In this document: positions 52,441-61,507 of the stretch, one piece after another
Position numbering within the stretch: position 1 is the first letter of the stretch
How the letters are laid out: each line of letters starts with the position of its first letter
NCBI GenBank assembly: GCA_900317505.1
Contig: ONHB01000002.1
Span: 124,001-188,000, forward strand
Direction: 5' to 3'
From: an uncultured Lachnospiraceae bacterium
Lineage (GTDB): Bacteria > Bacillota > Clostridia > Lachnospirales > Lachnospiraceae
DNA: 64,000 bases
Notes under the pieces: model-generated
What the model was told of the DNA's origin: nothing
Databases searched by the model: none
What the model saw: only the letters and a program-made list of their open reading frames with translations
Program-made: the position numbers and the translations under genes

Positions 52441-55400
52441 CTATCTGTCCAATGTAATTTTATATAACTGGATATTTGTCAGGATATTTTGGTCTGCATC
52501 GCTTTCATTTGCAGTATTTTTACCTGTATTGTTTTGGTCTACATTATTTCCGGCTGCACTGGTTTCACTTGCAATTTCAATCGTCTGCTGACTTCCATAA
52601 TGATAAGTCACAGAGTAGAGCGGTATATTACTGTCCGTATCGGTAAGTGAAACAGTAAAGGAGCTGATATCCGATAATGACCAGCAGGCATTCATGCCAA
52701 GCGGTATCAGGAGCTTTCCATCGCCGTACTGGCAGGTCGTTTGATATTGCTGTGGAGAGTTGCCTTCGGTATCGGTAAAGGATATTGTCACAAGCAGGTT
52801 ATCAGCGGGCTTTGCAGCAAACTCCAGATACATAGCATTATAGCTTTCGCCAGTAAGCTCTTTTATGTCTGAAGGATCGGTTTCGGATGTCAGTACATTG
52901 TTTTTGATAAAGCTATCGTAGGAATTACCAAAGGATGCGGCTGAAAGCCCCAGATCAAGGGGAGAGCAGTCGTTCCGGTAATCATCATAGCCGCTCACAA
53001 GTCCAGCAGCGTACAGCTTGTCATACAGCCTGGGCGGATAAAAGGCATGATCCTCGTGGCTATAGAGGTAACCGGCATCCATCATGAAACGGAAAATATA
53101 ATAATCATATTCGGGCTGGATGTAAAAAACAACCGGTAAATTTTCCGGATCGGAATCCCAGATCTCCTGCTGGGCCTTGAGGCTGCGGGCGGCAGGAATA
53201 TAGCCGGTGCCGTAGCAGGTAATTCCCAGATAATCAAAAAAGCCCTGACCGTCTAGGGCCATATAAGTCACATCCTCTGATACCTGTTCGCATTTTTCCA
53301 CAACCTGGGCATATTCTTTGATGTAATGCACCTGATCGGCAACCATAAATCCATCCCCAAGTAATGCCTGATAACGAGGGGCGAGATCTGTATCCTCGGA
53401 TTTTAAAAAGGTATCCGGCACAGTATAATAAGCAAACAGCTTGGAGCCATCATCCATAACCAGCTGTGCATCGCCATCCGGGTATACCCACAGATCGGGA
53501 TTTTTGGTCTGGGAGATCTGCATGTATACGATAAAAGGTAAAGAAAGACAGAAGCCAAATGCCAGAAGGTTGGATTTTTTTTCTTTCAGTATTTCCTTGT
53601 GTGACAACAGATAGACTGGCAGGTACATGCCGATAACAGCGATCAGAATCGGGCCGGTGCGTGAAAGAACCTTTCCGACGTCGGCACGTACAAGCGTATA
53701 GCTGTATGAAATTACAAGTGTTATGATACCGGCTGCCAGTAAAAGAAGCTGGTAAATATCTTTTTTGCGGAGTGACCGGTATGCAAAATAGAGAAGCAGC
53801 CATATTCCGATCGCAGGTAATAAAAAGCGCAAAGCCATATACAGATAAAGCCTGAGCGTTGGCATACCTGCAAGGTAGGGCAGGAAGAAATCCGGGGCTG
53901 TCTGGTTGGATAAAGCGATTCCGTCTGCCAGAATTGTCTGCGAGGAATAAGTTAAAGTATGTTTTAACATTCTGAATAACATCGGAATAGAGCAGGAAAT
54001 GACAGCAAATAGAGCAACATATAAAATAAGATAGCTAATGGAAAGAAAAGCTGCCTTGGACCTACGCGATTTCTCCCACAGTGCATGTATCTCCCAAAGG
54101 CAGACCGGAACCAGAGCAAGCATCACCGCTGCACCAAAGAGCGGATAGTACAGACCGGAAAGAAAGCTTGTCAGGATATAGCTGAAGATCCAGAGTGCCG
54201 GTTTCTTTAATAAGCGGGGCAGGGTCAGCAGTAACAGCGCCGGAAGTACCATGTACTGTCTGTTATAACAGGGAAGGGTGAAAAGCACCGCAAACAGCAG
54301 CGCTTTGGAGCCACCGATGTGTTTACAGATCAGAAACATGATGATAAAGCAAAAGATAACCATTGTTATTGATATAGCAGGAGCATAATCAGTTACGGTT
54401 CCGCCAAGTAAACCATGTTGGATAAATCCATTGACAAAAGGGAACAGACCGGAGACCGGTGTATAAGTATCGTATAATGACTGGCCGTGTTCAAAAATCT
54501 GGTTGAAGGGAATCATCTGCTCGCCATGATGATGCTGGTCGGGCTGTGCATACATGGGTGCCGCACAGAAGGAATGGTATGCGAAAATGATCATAGGTGT
54601 CACAAAACAGATAATATCATCCTTTTTTTCACGGAAATACCGGATCGCGTGGCAGATAAGAATAAAAAACAGGACAGCGATCAGACCTTCAAAGAAAACA
54701 TAATATCCGGTCGCATAGCGGACGCGGATAATGGAATCCTGATAAAGGTATTTATCGATCAGATACACGGAAAAAAGACCGGGCATCAGGCACTGGAGAA
54801 GCAGTATCAGGTGCTTTGCAAACAGACTGGCAGGATGAAGCCGTCTGATCACATGGATAAGTAGCAGAAAAGCAGTCCCGATCAACAGCGTCAGAATGTA
54901 AATTCTGGAGCTGGAAAGTACAAAATGTGTTGTAAAATTGCATCCAAAGCTTAAAACCGATACAATGCCATAGTAAGTCAGCACATAAATAAGAAGCATC
55001 GTGCGGATATCAGCCTTGCGGTTGATCATTCCAAAAAGGGACAATCCTGCAAAAAAGAGAAGCGGAAGCGATACCTGTTTATAGAGGATCAGATATACAA
55101 AAAAAGGAATAGCCGTTGCACACAGACAGAGACACGGACAGAATATGGCATCTGTATGGCTGCCTGTACAGTCATCTGAGGTCAAAGGGGATATAGAGCC
55201 TTGAAGGGTGGGAGCCGTCGTGTGTGCAGATGCCGGAAAAGCTTTTTTCTGCCTTTTTTCATATAAAAAAAGAAGCAGGCACATAAAAATGGCACCACCG
55301 ATGGTTATGGCCCAGAAAAGCGATAATTCCGCTGATTTGTTAAGACCGCTCGATGATACATTTTCTATGATAAAATCTGTAAATTCCTGTGTCGTGCCGG

Positions 55401-55467
55401 AAACTACAGGTAACAGCTTTAAGCTGATGACCGCAGCAAACAGGATGGTAAGAAATAATGCGAGCAT
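52441..55467 (-). CDS. Large polytopic membrane protein, GT-C-like
   Basis: A 1,008-residue protein; GGAGGA is 7 nt before the ATG. About 14 hydrophobic segments lie between residues 1 and 640, followed by a soluble C-terminal half of about 370 residues that is probably outside the membrane. A loop with HHHGEQMIPFNQIFEHGQ and TDYAPAISI is rich in His and acidic residues, as expected of GT-C active-site loops, but no family is certain. Likely modifies the glycan with a lipid-linked sugar. It is divergent from the gene at 55591. Confidence 0.7.
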   Translation of the reverse strand: MLALFLTILFAAVISLKLLPVVSGTTQEFTDFIIENVSSSGLNKSAELSLFWAITIGGAIFMCLLLFLYEKRQKKAFPASAHTTAPTLQGSISPLTSDDCTGSHTDAIFCPCLCLCATAIPFFVYLILYKQVSLPLLFFAGLSLFGMINRKADIRTMLLIYVLTYYGIVSVLSFGCNFTTHFVLSSSRIYILTLLIGTAFLLLIHVIRRLHPASLFAKHLILLLQCLMPGLFSVYLIDKYLYQDSIIRVRYATGYYVFFEGLIAVLFFILICHAIRYFREKKDDIICFVTPMIIFAYHSFCAAPMYAQPDQHHHGEQMIPFNQIFEHGQSLYDTYTPVSGLFPFVNGFIQHGLLGGTVTDYAPAISITMVIFCFIIMFLICKHIGGSKALLFAVLFTLPCYNRQYMVLPALLLLTLPRLLKKPALWIFSYILTSFLSGLYYPLFGAAVMLALVPVCLWEIHALWEKSRRSKAAFLSISYLILYVALFAVISCSIPMLFRMLKHTLTYSSQTILADGIALSNQTAPDFFLPYLAGMPTLRLYLYMALRFLLPAIGIWLLLYFAYRSLRKKDIYQLLLLAAGIITLVISYSYTLVRADVGKVLSRTGPILIAVIGMYLPVYLLSHKEILKEKKSNLLAFGFCLSLPFIVYMQISQTKNPDLWVYPDGDAQLVMDDGSKLFAYYTVPDTFLKSEDTDLAPRYQALLGDGFMVADQVHYIKEYAQVVEKCEQVSEDVTYMALDGQGFFDYLGITCYGTGYIPAARSLKAQQEIWDSDPENLPVVFYIQPEYDYYIFRFMMDAGYLYSHEDHAFYPPRLYDKLYAAGLVSGYDDYRNDCSPLDLGLSAASFGNSYDSFIKNNVLTSETDPSDIKELTGESYNAMYLEFAAKPADNLLVTISFTDTEGNSPQQYQTTCQYGDGKLLIPLGMNACWSLSDISSFTVSLTDTDSNIPLYSVTYHYGSQQTIEIASETSAAGNNVDQNNTGKNTANESDADQNILTNIQLYKITLDR

Positions 55468-55590
55468 AAAATCCTCCGTATAAAAACGTTCGTATGAATT
55501 GTATTTTGAGTGCTTTTTTTTAATAGGTTATGTGTTAAAATGATTATACAATAGATTGATGTCAGGGTCAAAAACTCATGAGGACATCAG

Positions 55591-57195
55591 ATGGAGATGA
55601 ATATGGGATTTAAAAAACGGATATCGGATTTTTTATATAAAATACAGAAAAGCAGGGCAGGCTTTTATGCGGCTATATGTCTGGCAGTGGTGACCGTGCT
55701 GGCATCTATTTTATACTTTGTGTTCTGGCCGGACAACCTGATGCATTCGGACATGGCGGCCGAGGTGATGCTTTCCAAGCTGTTGTCAGAGGAGGGCAGC
55801 CTGATTTCCAAAAACTGGTTTTATTCGACGGAGATCAGGATTGTATACACGCAGCTTGTCATGACACCGTTGTTCCATTTTATCAGCGATTTTGGTGTCG
55901 TAAAGCTGATTTCCGTTATTTTCTATGATGTTCTTTTAGTAGTTGTTTTTTATTTTACGGGTAAGCACTTTGGTATCAAAAAGAGCAATCTGTTTTTGAT
56001 GATGGCCCTTTTGGCAGCGCCTTTATCCAATGAATATCTGGATATGATGCTTTTGGGCAATTTTTATACGTCCCAGACGGTCTGCACATACTGCGTGCTG
56101 ATGTTCTTTTATCGGGAAGATAAAAAGGATAAGAAGAGTACGTGGATAAGGCTGGCACTTCTGTGTGTGGCAGCGCTGATTTTGGGTCTGTCAGGCCTCC
56201 GGTATCTGGCAAGCCTGTATGTGCCGATGGTTTTGTCTGTGATGATATTTTTCTGGCTGGACCGGGATGAAAAAGCAAATAACAGGCTTATTTTCAAGCT
56301 TGGTACTTCCATCCTTCTCTGCTTTTTTGCGGGAATTGGCTTTCTGATCAACAAATTTTATCTGGCGGCAAATTACAGCTTTGACCAGACACCGATAAGC
56401 TTTGTGCCGATCGATGATGTCATGGATCGATTTCTGGTGTCCATTAAGCTTATGATCGAATTTGTCGGTTACCGGGAGATCGGTGCTGTCAGCGGACTGG
56501 GGATTGTCAACGTGGTCAAATTTGCGTTTCTGGTATTTTTGATCTATGTGATCGCATTTCTCACAAAACACCGCAAGGAGCTTCTTACGGTGCCGCAGAG
56601 ACTGTTTTTATATTATTTCCATGCACTGTTTGCTATCAACTGGTATATGCTGGTATTTACGGATGTGCTGCAGCAGTACCGCTACTGGCTGCCGGTTTAT
56701 ATTATCGCCATTCTGCTGGTGGGAATTTATCTGCAAAATTACAAGCCGTCCAATTTCCTTGTCAAGCCGGTATGCATTGCCATCGTCGTTGTGACGGTGC
56801 TTGCGTCTCTGTACGGTGAATTGTGGCAGGATACCAAGTACAATGACTGTGAAAAACGATATGGATATATGGATTTTCTGGAAAAGAACGGGTATGACTT
56901 TGGATATGCAACCTTCTGGAATGCAGATGTGACCGAGTATCTTTCCAATGGAGAGATCCATGTGGGCAATCTTGGCGGTGATGAAAACGGTTCTGCACCG
57001 TATGAATGGCTGAGCCGCAAGGAGTATTACAAGGAAGGGTATCATACCGGCAAGACGTTTTTACTTCTGGCAAGGACCGAGGAGCCGGCACTTTTCCAGG
57101 GAGATATCACGATCATGACAGATTCTGTCAAGGTGTACGAGGATGAATACTATGTCATATACGAAGGGGAAGGCATGTATCTGTTTTCCAAATAG
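55591..57195 (+). CDS. Polytopic membrane protein, GT-C-like
   Basis: A 534-residue protein with about 11 hydrophobic segments and a C-terminal soluble part of about 110 residues. The first outside loop holds DNLMHSDMAAEVMLSKLL and then KNWFYSTEIRIVYTQL, the kind of acidic loop after the first membrane segment seen in GT-C enzymes. ATG 55591 has GAGG upstream; ATG 55603 is also possible. Followed 35 bp later by a glycosyltransferase gene. Function is inferred from layout. Confidence 0.7.
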   Translation: MEMNMGFKKRISDFLYKIQKSRAGFYAAICLAVVTVLASILYFVFWPDNLMHSDMAAEVMLSKLLSEEGSLISKNWFYSTEIRIVYTQLVMTPLFHFISDFGVVKLISVIFYDVLLVVVFYFTGKHFGIKKSNLFLMMALLAAPLSNEYLDMMLLGNFYTSQTVCTYCVLMFFYREDKKDKKSTWIRLALLCVAALILGLSGLRYLASLYVPMVLSVMIFFWLDRDEKANNRLIFKLGTSILLCFFAGIGFLINKFYLAANYSFDQTPISFVPIDDVMDRFLVSIKLMIEFVGYREIGAVSGLGIVNVVKFAFLVFLIYVIAFLTKHRKELLTVPQRLFLYYFHALFAINWYMLVFTDVLQQYRYWLPVYIIAILLVGIYLQNYKPSNFLVKPVCIAIVVVTVLASLYGELWQDTKYNDCEKRYGYMDFLEKNGYDFGYATFWNADVTEYLSNGEIHVGNLGGDENGSAPYEWLSRKEYYKEGYHTGKTFLLLARTEEPALFQGDITIMTDSVKVYEDEYYVIYEGEGMYLFSK

Positions 57196-57229
57196 CGTTT
57201 ACAAATGACAATGGCGGAGGTGATGCAGG

Positions 57230-58429
57230 ATGCAGGGCAAAATTAATCGGATCATTTTTTTTGAGGGAGATATTGAGACAACCGGATATTTTTCGCGGCA
57301 GATGGAAAAGACATTTTTAAAAGAAGGCTATCAAACGTATTTTTTTGACTATGGAAAGGCTGCAAAAAGTGCATCGGGGCTTCTGCGGTTTATCAAACGG
57401 GGAGAAACGGCGGTTGTTACCTTCAATTATCATGGCCTGTGCGGAAAAAATGAAATTGTATATGATGAAGAGCTGGGTGGTTATATCTGGGATACCTTTG
57501 ATATTCCATGTATCAATATTGTCGTAGACCATCCGTTTTATTACCATCATTTTTTTGAATGTCTCCCAAAGCGTTATATTCATGTCAGCATTGACAGAAA
57601 TCATGACCGCTATATGCAGGAATACTTTCCAAATATCCGGCGAGGACCGTTTCTGCCGCTTGGCGGGACCAGTCTTTACGAGGACGGAAATTATCCCCAA
57701 ATAGCTGACAGACCTATGGATGTCGTATTTGTGGGCAATTATGAGGCTCCGGAAAATTTCAATGTCTATATAGAGCGGATCGATGACGAGTACACTGCTT
57801 TTTATATGGGTGTTATCAATGAACTCAAGGCACATCCGGACCGTCTGCTTGAGGATGTGATGAAGGAGCATATTTTACAGGAAATTCCCGAGGCAACACA
57901 TGAAGAGCTCAAGGAAACAATGGGGCATATTATCTTTCTGGACATGTATATCCGGTTCTTTTTCCGGGGCGAGGTTGTGCGTATCCTGGCGGAGGCAGGT
58001 ATCCGTGTACATGTTTTCGGAAGCGGATGGGAGCAGCTTGTATGCAGTGCCAAAGAAAATATTATCGTAGGCGGTAGTCTGGATTCGCTTGGCTGTCTTG
58101 AAAAAATATCCCAGGGCAAGATTTCACTGAATGTGATGCCGTGGTTTAAGGATGGGGCACATGACCGCATCTTCAATTCCATGTTAAACGGAGCCGTCTG
58201 TGTGACCGATTCCTCGGTGTATCTTGATGAAATCCTTAAGGATGGAGAAAATGCCGCTGTATATGCACTTGATGAGCTTGAAAAACTGCCTGTCATTGTG
58301 CGTGGGCTTCTGGAGGATCCGGACAAAATGCAGAGGATTGCAGACGCCGGCTATCAGATGGCAAAAAATGGACATACCTGGGCAGATCGCAGTAAAAAGG
58401 TTATCAAAATTTTAGAAAGCATTGATTGA
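57230..58429 (+). CDS. CgeB-like GT-B glycosyltransferase
   Basis: A 399-residue protein. The C-terminal half has HVFGSGW, then a glycosyltransferase group-1 acceptor/donor pattern ISLNVMPWFKDGAHDRIFNSM with the conserved DR.F, and AVCVTDSSVYLDE. This matches CgeB/YkvP-type enzymes that decorate spore or surface glycoproteins. The N-terminal half has DHPFYYHHFF. GGAGGT lies 8 nt before the start. The nucleotide sugar is unknown. Confidence 0.85.
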   Translation: MQGKINRIIFFEGDIETTGYFSRQMEKTFLKEGYQTYFFDYGKAAKSASGLLRFIKRGETAVVTFNYHGLCGKNEIVYDEELGGYIWDTFDIPCINIVVDHPFYYHHFFECLPKRYIHVSIDRNHDRYMQEYFPNIRRGPFLPLGGTSLYEDGNYPQIADRPMDVVFVGNYEAPENFNVYIERIDDEYTAFYMGVINELKAHPDRLLEDVMKEHILQEIPEATHEELKETMGHIIFLDMYIRFFFRGEVVRILAEAGIRVHVFGSGWEQLVCSAKENIIVGGSLDSLGCLEKISQGKISLNVMPWFKDGAHDRIFNSMLNGAVCVTDSSVYLDEILKDGENAAVYALDELEKLPVIVRGLLEDPDKMQRIADAGYQMAKNGHTWADRSKKVIKILESID

Positions 58430-58455
58430 AACAACTATAGAGAATATGGTATTAT
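58426..58455 (+). promoter_or_regulatory. Promoter of the response regulator gene
   Basis: TTGAAA (58426-58431), an 18-bp spacer and TATTAT (58450-58455), about 40 bp before the start at 58496. Confidence 0.55.
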
Positions 58456-58495
58456 GATGTAAGACAGGTTAGATTAAAGAAAAGGGGGATATACG

Positions 58496-58873
58496 ATGGA
58501 CGAGAAGAAAATACTGGTTGTAGATGATGATCAGAATATGTTACAGCTATTATATGCATTTTTGAGAGACAGTTATCGTGTAACAACCGCGACCAATGGG
58601 CAGGAAGCTCTTGATATGATCAGGGAAAAGAGACCGGATCTGGTATTGTTGGATTATCTGATGCCGGGCATGAATGGGAAAGAGACGCTCGAGGTTATCC
58701 GCAATGATGAAGAATTAAAGGATCTGCCGGTATTCTTTTTGACCGGTGTTTCTGATACCAACAAGATCAGCGAATGTCTTAAGCTGGATCCGATCGGATA
58801 TATCTTAAAGCCGATTGGTAAATTCAGTCTTTTGGCCAAGATACGTGCTTATTTTGAAGAAGTTGACGGCTGA
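58496..58873 (+). CDS. Single-domain CheY-like response regulator
   Basis: A 125-residue receiver domain with no output domain. The acidic pocket is Asp10-Asp12 (VVDDDQN), the phosphoacceptor is Asp53 (LLDYLMPG), with Thr83 (FLTG) and Lys105 (LKP). It probably receives phosphate from, or competes with, a hybrid kinase; the convergent gene at 59028 encodes one with its own receiver and Hpt domain. A strong GGGGG-type ribosome site precedes it. Confidence 0.93.
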   Translation: MDEKKILVVDDDQNMLQLLYAFLRDSYRVTTATNGQEALDMIREKRPDLVLLDYLMPGMNGKETLEVIRNDEELKDLPVFFLTGVSDTNKISECLKLDPIGYILKPIGKFSLLAKIRAYFEEVDG

Positions 58874-58897
58874 GTTAAGATAGCTGATACATAATGG

Positions 58898-58972
58898 CAG
58901 GCAGATCACGGATCTGCCTGATGGATAAAATAAAACGCCTAAGCTACATTTGTAGTCAGGCGTTTTATTTTT
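58898..58972. terminator. Two hairpins between convergent regulator and kinase genes
   Basis: A perfect 10-bp stem, CAGGCAGATC (58898-58907) and GATCTGCCTG (58911-58920), is followed by AAAACGCCT (58932-58940) and AGGCGTTTT (58958-58966) with an inner CTACA/TGTAG pair and a T-rich tail. The second is a bidirectional intrinsic terminator; the first may be a second stem. Confidence 0.85.
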
Positions 58973-59027
58973 GTGCTCTTATCTGATGAAAGAGCAGTGT
59001 TGATATAAAAGAATGATTGCCGGTATT

Positions 59028-61151
59028 TTAAGCTTTGTCAGTTTCTTCTGTGTTGTCCTTGGCTTTTGCTTCCTCAATCGCACGGGCGATGTTTTCGTCT
59101 ACTTCTACAGCGTCTTCTTCCTCGGTCTCAGGCTTTACCTTCTCAAGATAATCTGCGATTTCAGCAATGATGCTGTCGTAGAGCGGCATCAGGTCAGCGT
59201 GATTAGCTTTGATAAAGTCGATGTCGTTGTCCTTTCCTGCCATTTCCAGAGCCTTTGCTTTTTCGGATAAATCCAAAGCTCCGACCATCTTGGCGGTACT
59301 CTTAAGAGCGTGTACATGGATGGTGTAGTTTTTGTAATCCTCCTGCTCGTAGGAAGTGGTGATATCGTGCTTGCTCTTGTCTGAATTGTCGTAGAAGGAC
59401 TGCAGTAAGAAACGGAAGGTATCCTTGCTTCCTTCGGCTGATTCAACAGCGGAGCGTACATCGATCAGTTTAAATTCATATTCGGAACGGATCTCTTTGG
59501 CTACAGCATCCCAGAGCTTGCTGTATAAATCCTGTTCTACTTTGTCGTATTCTACCAGTACATAACGGTTTTCCGGCAGATACTGGAGTATTTTTTCTTC
59601 CAAAGGCTTGCCCTGGATCGGTTTGGACATATAGTCGATGAAGCCTTCGTTTTCATACATTTCCTTGGCACCGGAAACGGCATTGGCTGTCAGAACGATG
59701 ACAGGTGTGTCAACATTGGGACCGTCGATTGCTTTTAAGCGGTGCAGGGTTTCGATACCGTCGATATTGGGCATCATGTGATCCATCAGGATCAGATCGT
59801 AATAAGTGTTTTCACATTTTTCAAGAGCTTCGAGACCGCCGGAGGCTTTGTCTACCTGAATCTGTGTGCTCTTTAACAGACCCTCTACAACGGAAATGTT
59901 CATGGCGTTGTCATCAACGACCAGGATGCGGGCATTGGGTGCAACGAAGGTTGTACGGTATTTTTTGTGTTTCTCACGGCTGTAAGCATATTTCTCGCGG
60001 AATTTACCGATGGGCTTGCGGTCGCGGATGCCCTGTTTTAATACAAAGGAGAAGGTTGATCCGGCGCCGTATGTACTCTGTACTCTCAGATCAGACTGCA
60101 TTAAGTTTAATAACTGTCTGGAGATACTTAAGCCAAGGCCGGTACCTTCGATATTGCGGTTACGTCTTTCTTCGATACGCTCGAAGGAAAGGAATAATTT
60201 TTCGATATCCTCTTCTTTGATACCGATACCGGTATCGCTTACGGATACGATCAGGTTGAGGGATGAATCACCGGCCTCTTCCCAGCTTACCTTTAAGGTG
60301 ATCGTACCTTCGTTGGTGTATTTTACGGCATTGGACAGCAGATTGATAATGATCTGGCGCAGACGCACATCGTCACCATATAAGAGGTAAGGAATGCTTT
60401 CGGCTACGATTGTGTTGAATTCAAGACCTTTGTTGGAAACCTTGATCTCAAACATATTGATAACTTCGGAAAGCACAGTAGCGATTTCGTATTCGACAGG
60501 CAGGATCTCCATCTTGCCACATTCGATCTTGGAGAAATCCAGAAGGTCGTTGACAAGTGAAAGAAGGGTGGTGCCTGCGTCACGGATGTTTTCTGCATAT
60601 CCGATGACATTTTTTTCGGTTGCCTCACGAATGATGATCTCATCCATACCAAGTACGGTGTTGATAGGAGTACGGATCTCGTGTGACATATTGGCAAGGA
60701 AGTTGGACTTGGCTTTGTTGGCAGCCTCGGCCTGTTCCTTTAATTTCTGCAGCTGATTGTTGGTACGGTAATGCCCTGTGATATCGGTAAGCCATGCATA
60801 ACGTCCGTCAAATTCTCCGGTGTTGAGCCAGTTGGACCGGATCTCATAAATTTTGGAAAATTCTTCCGAAACATATTCCTTGGATGCAAACAGTTTCTGG
60901 ATACCTGGCTGATCAGCAATGGTAGTAAGATTTTTGATGATCGGAAACAGCTGTGCAAATTCGTTGTTGAAATAAACGATATTGTCGCCGTTGGAAATGA
61001 TAAGAACCGCTCCGACATCATGATTTAAGATCTCTTTGGTCGCGATCTGAACGGAGCTTGCCGGCTGGGGCTTGTTGCCTGTGTACAGCTTGTAATTAAA
61101 AAATACAGAGGCTGCGAGTAGAATCACTAATAAAATGATAATAATCCACAT
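59028..61151 (-). CDS. Hybrid histidine kinase with receiver and Hpt domains
   Basis: A 707-residue sensor. ATG 61151 follows AGGGAG and gives MWIIIILLVILLAAS; longer frames run through a terminator. After the membrane helix is a PAS-like domain (about 45-135), then HisKA with NMSHEIRTPINT, the ATPase with NLLSNAVKYT, DTGIGIKEED and GTGLGLSISRQ, a receiver with ILVVDDNAMN and ILMDHMMPN, and an Hpt domain with IHVHALKSTAKM carrying the phospho-His. A full phosphorelay is thus in one chain. The partner may be the CheY-like protein encoded opposite. Confidence 0.95.
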   Translation of the reverse strand: MWIIIILLVILLAASVFFNYKLYTGNKPQPASSVQIATKEILNHDVGAVLIISNGDNIVYFNNEFAQLFPIIKNLTTIADQPGIQKLFASKEYVSEEFSKIYEIRSNWLNTGEFDGRYAWLTDITGHYRTNNQLQKLKEQAEAANKAKSNFLANMSHEIRTPINTVLGMDEIIIREATEKNVIGYAENIRDAGTTLLSLVNDLLDFSKIECGKMEILPVEYEIATVLSEVINMFEIKVSNKGLEFNTIVAESIPYLLYGDDVRLRQIIINLLSNAVKYTNEGTITLKVSWEEAGDSSLNLIVSVSDTGIGIKEEDIEKLFLSFERIEERRNRNIEGTGLGLSISRQLLNLMQSDLRVQSTYGAGSTFSFVLKQGIRDRKPIGKFREKYAYSREKHKKYRTTFVAPNARILVVDDNAMNISVVEGLLKSTQIQVDKASGGLEALEKCENTYYDLILMDHMMPNIDGIETLHRLKAIDGPNVDTPVIVLTANAVSGAKEMYENEGFIDYMSKPIQGKPLEEKILQYLPENRYVLVEYDKVEQDLYSKLWDAVAKEIRSEYEFKLIDVRSAVESAEGSKDTFRFLLQSFYDNSDKSKHDITTSYEQEDYKNYTIHVHALKSTAKMVGALDLSEKAKALEMAGKDNDIDFIKANHADLMPLYDSIIAEIADYLEKVKPETEEEDAVEVDENIARAIEEAKAKDNTEETDKA

Positions 61152-61212
61152 TTTTCTCTCTCTCCCTTTACATTTCATTTTTGGAAAATACCCAAATTTA
61201 TACCTAATAAAT

Positions 61213-61221
61213 ATTATACCA
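61213..61221 (-). promoter_or_regulatory. Extended -10 promoter for the hybrid kinase
   Basis: On the minus strand TGGTATAAT lies about 60 bp upstream of the kinase start: a consensus TATAAT with the TGn extension, which compensates for the lack of a good -35. Confidence 0.5.
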
Positions 61222-61278
61222 AAAATCGGAAACCTATAAAATAGAAAGAAAAGAGAAAGCCAAAGAAAAAATGCACAA

Positions 61279-61308
61279 AAAAACACTGCGTATTTTAGCA
61301 GTGTTTTT
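61279..61308 (-). terminator. Intrinsic terminator after the 64-residue gene
   Basis: An 11-bp stem, AAAAACACTGC (61279-61289) and GCAGTGTTTTT (61298-61308), with a T run on the minus strand. It separates the zinc-ribbon operon from the hybrid kinase gene. Confidence 0.88.
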
Positions 61309-61311
61309 GAA

Positions 61312-61506
61312 TTATCGGGGCGGAATGGATGACGGATCGACACCACGTTCCTGTTCCAGTACATCAAAGCCTTTCATATAGACTTGACTGTCTTCAGTGA
61401 AATCGCCATGATCGTTGATCCTTGTGTATGCGTCCGCAACGGTAAAAAAGGCGGCGCAAAGTGATAAAACAATGGTACCGATTATGATATAGCCAAGATA
61501 TTCCAT
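61312..61506 (-). CDS. Small membrane protein of unknown function
   Basis: A 64-residue protein; ATG at 61506 has AGGAG upstream, whereas the longer frame overlaps the previous gene. One hydrophobic segment (about 4-24) is followed by a charged tail with YTRINDHGDF. I do not recognise the family. It is one base after the stop of the zinc-ribbon gene, so the two are probably made together. Confidence 0.7.
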   Translation of the reverse strand: MEYLGYIIIGTIVLSLCAAFFTVADAYTRINDHGDFTEDSQVYMKGFDVLEQERGVDPSSIPPR

Positions 61507-61507
61507 A

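Noticed and set aside
52289..52591. A 100-codon plus-strand frame in the T-rich tract
   Set aside because: It is built from low-complexity repeats and runs into the 3' end of the minus-strand gene in another frame; no ribosome site is seen.
61152..61367. N-terminal extension of the hybrid kinase
   Set aside because: It crosses a strong terminator and lacks a ribosome site, while ATG 61151 has one and starts a clean membrane helix.
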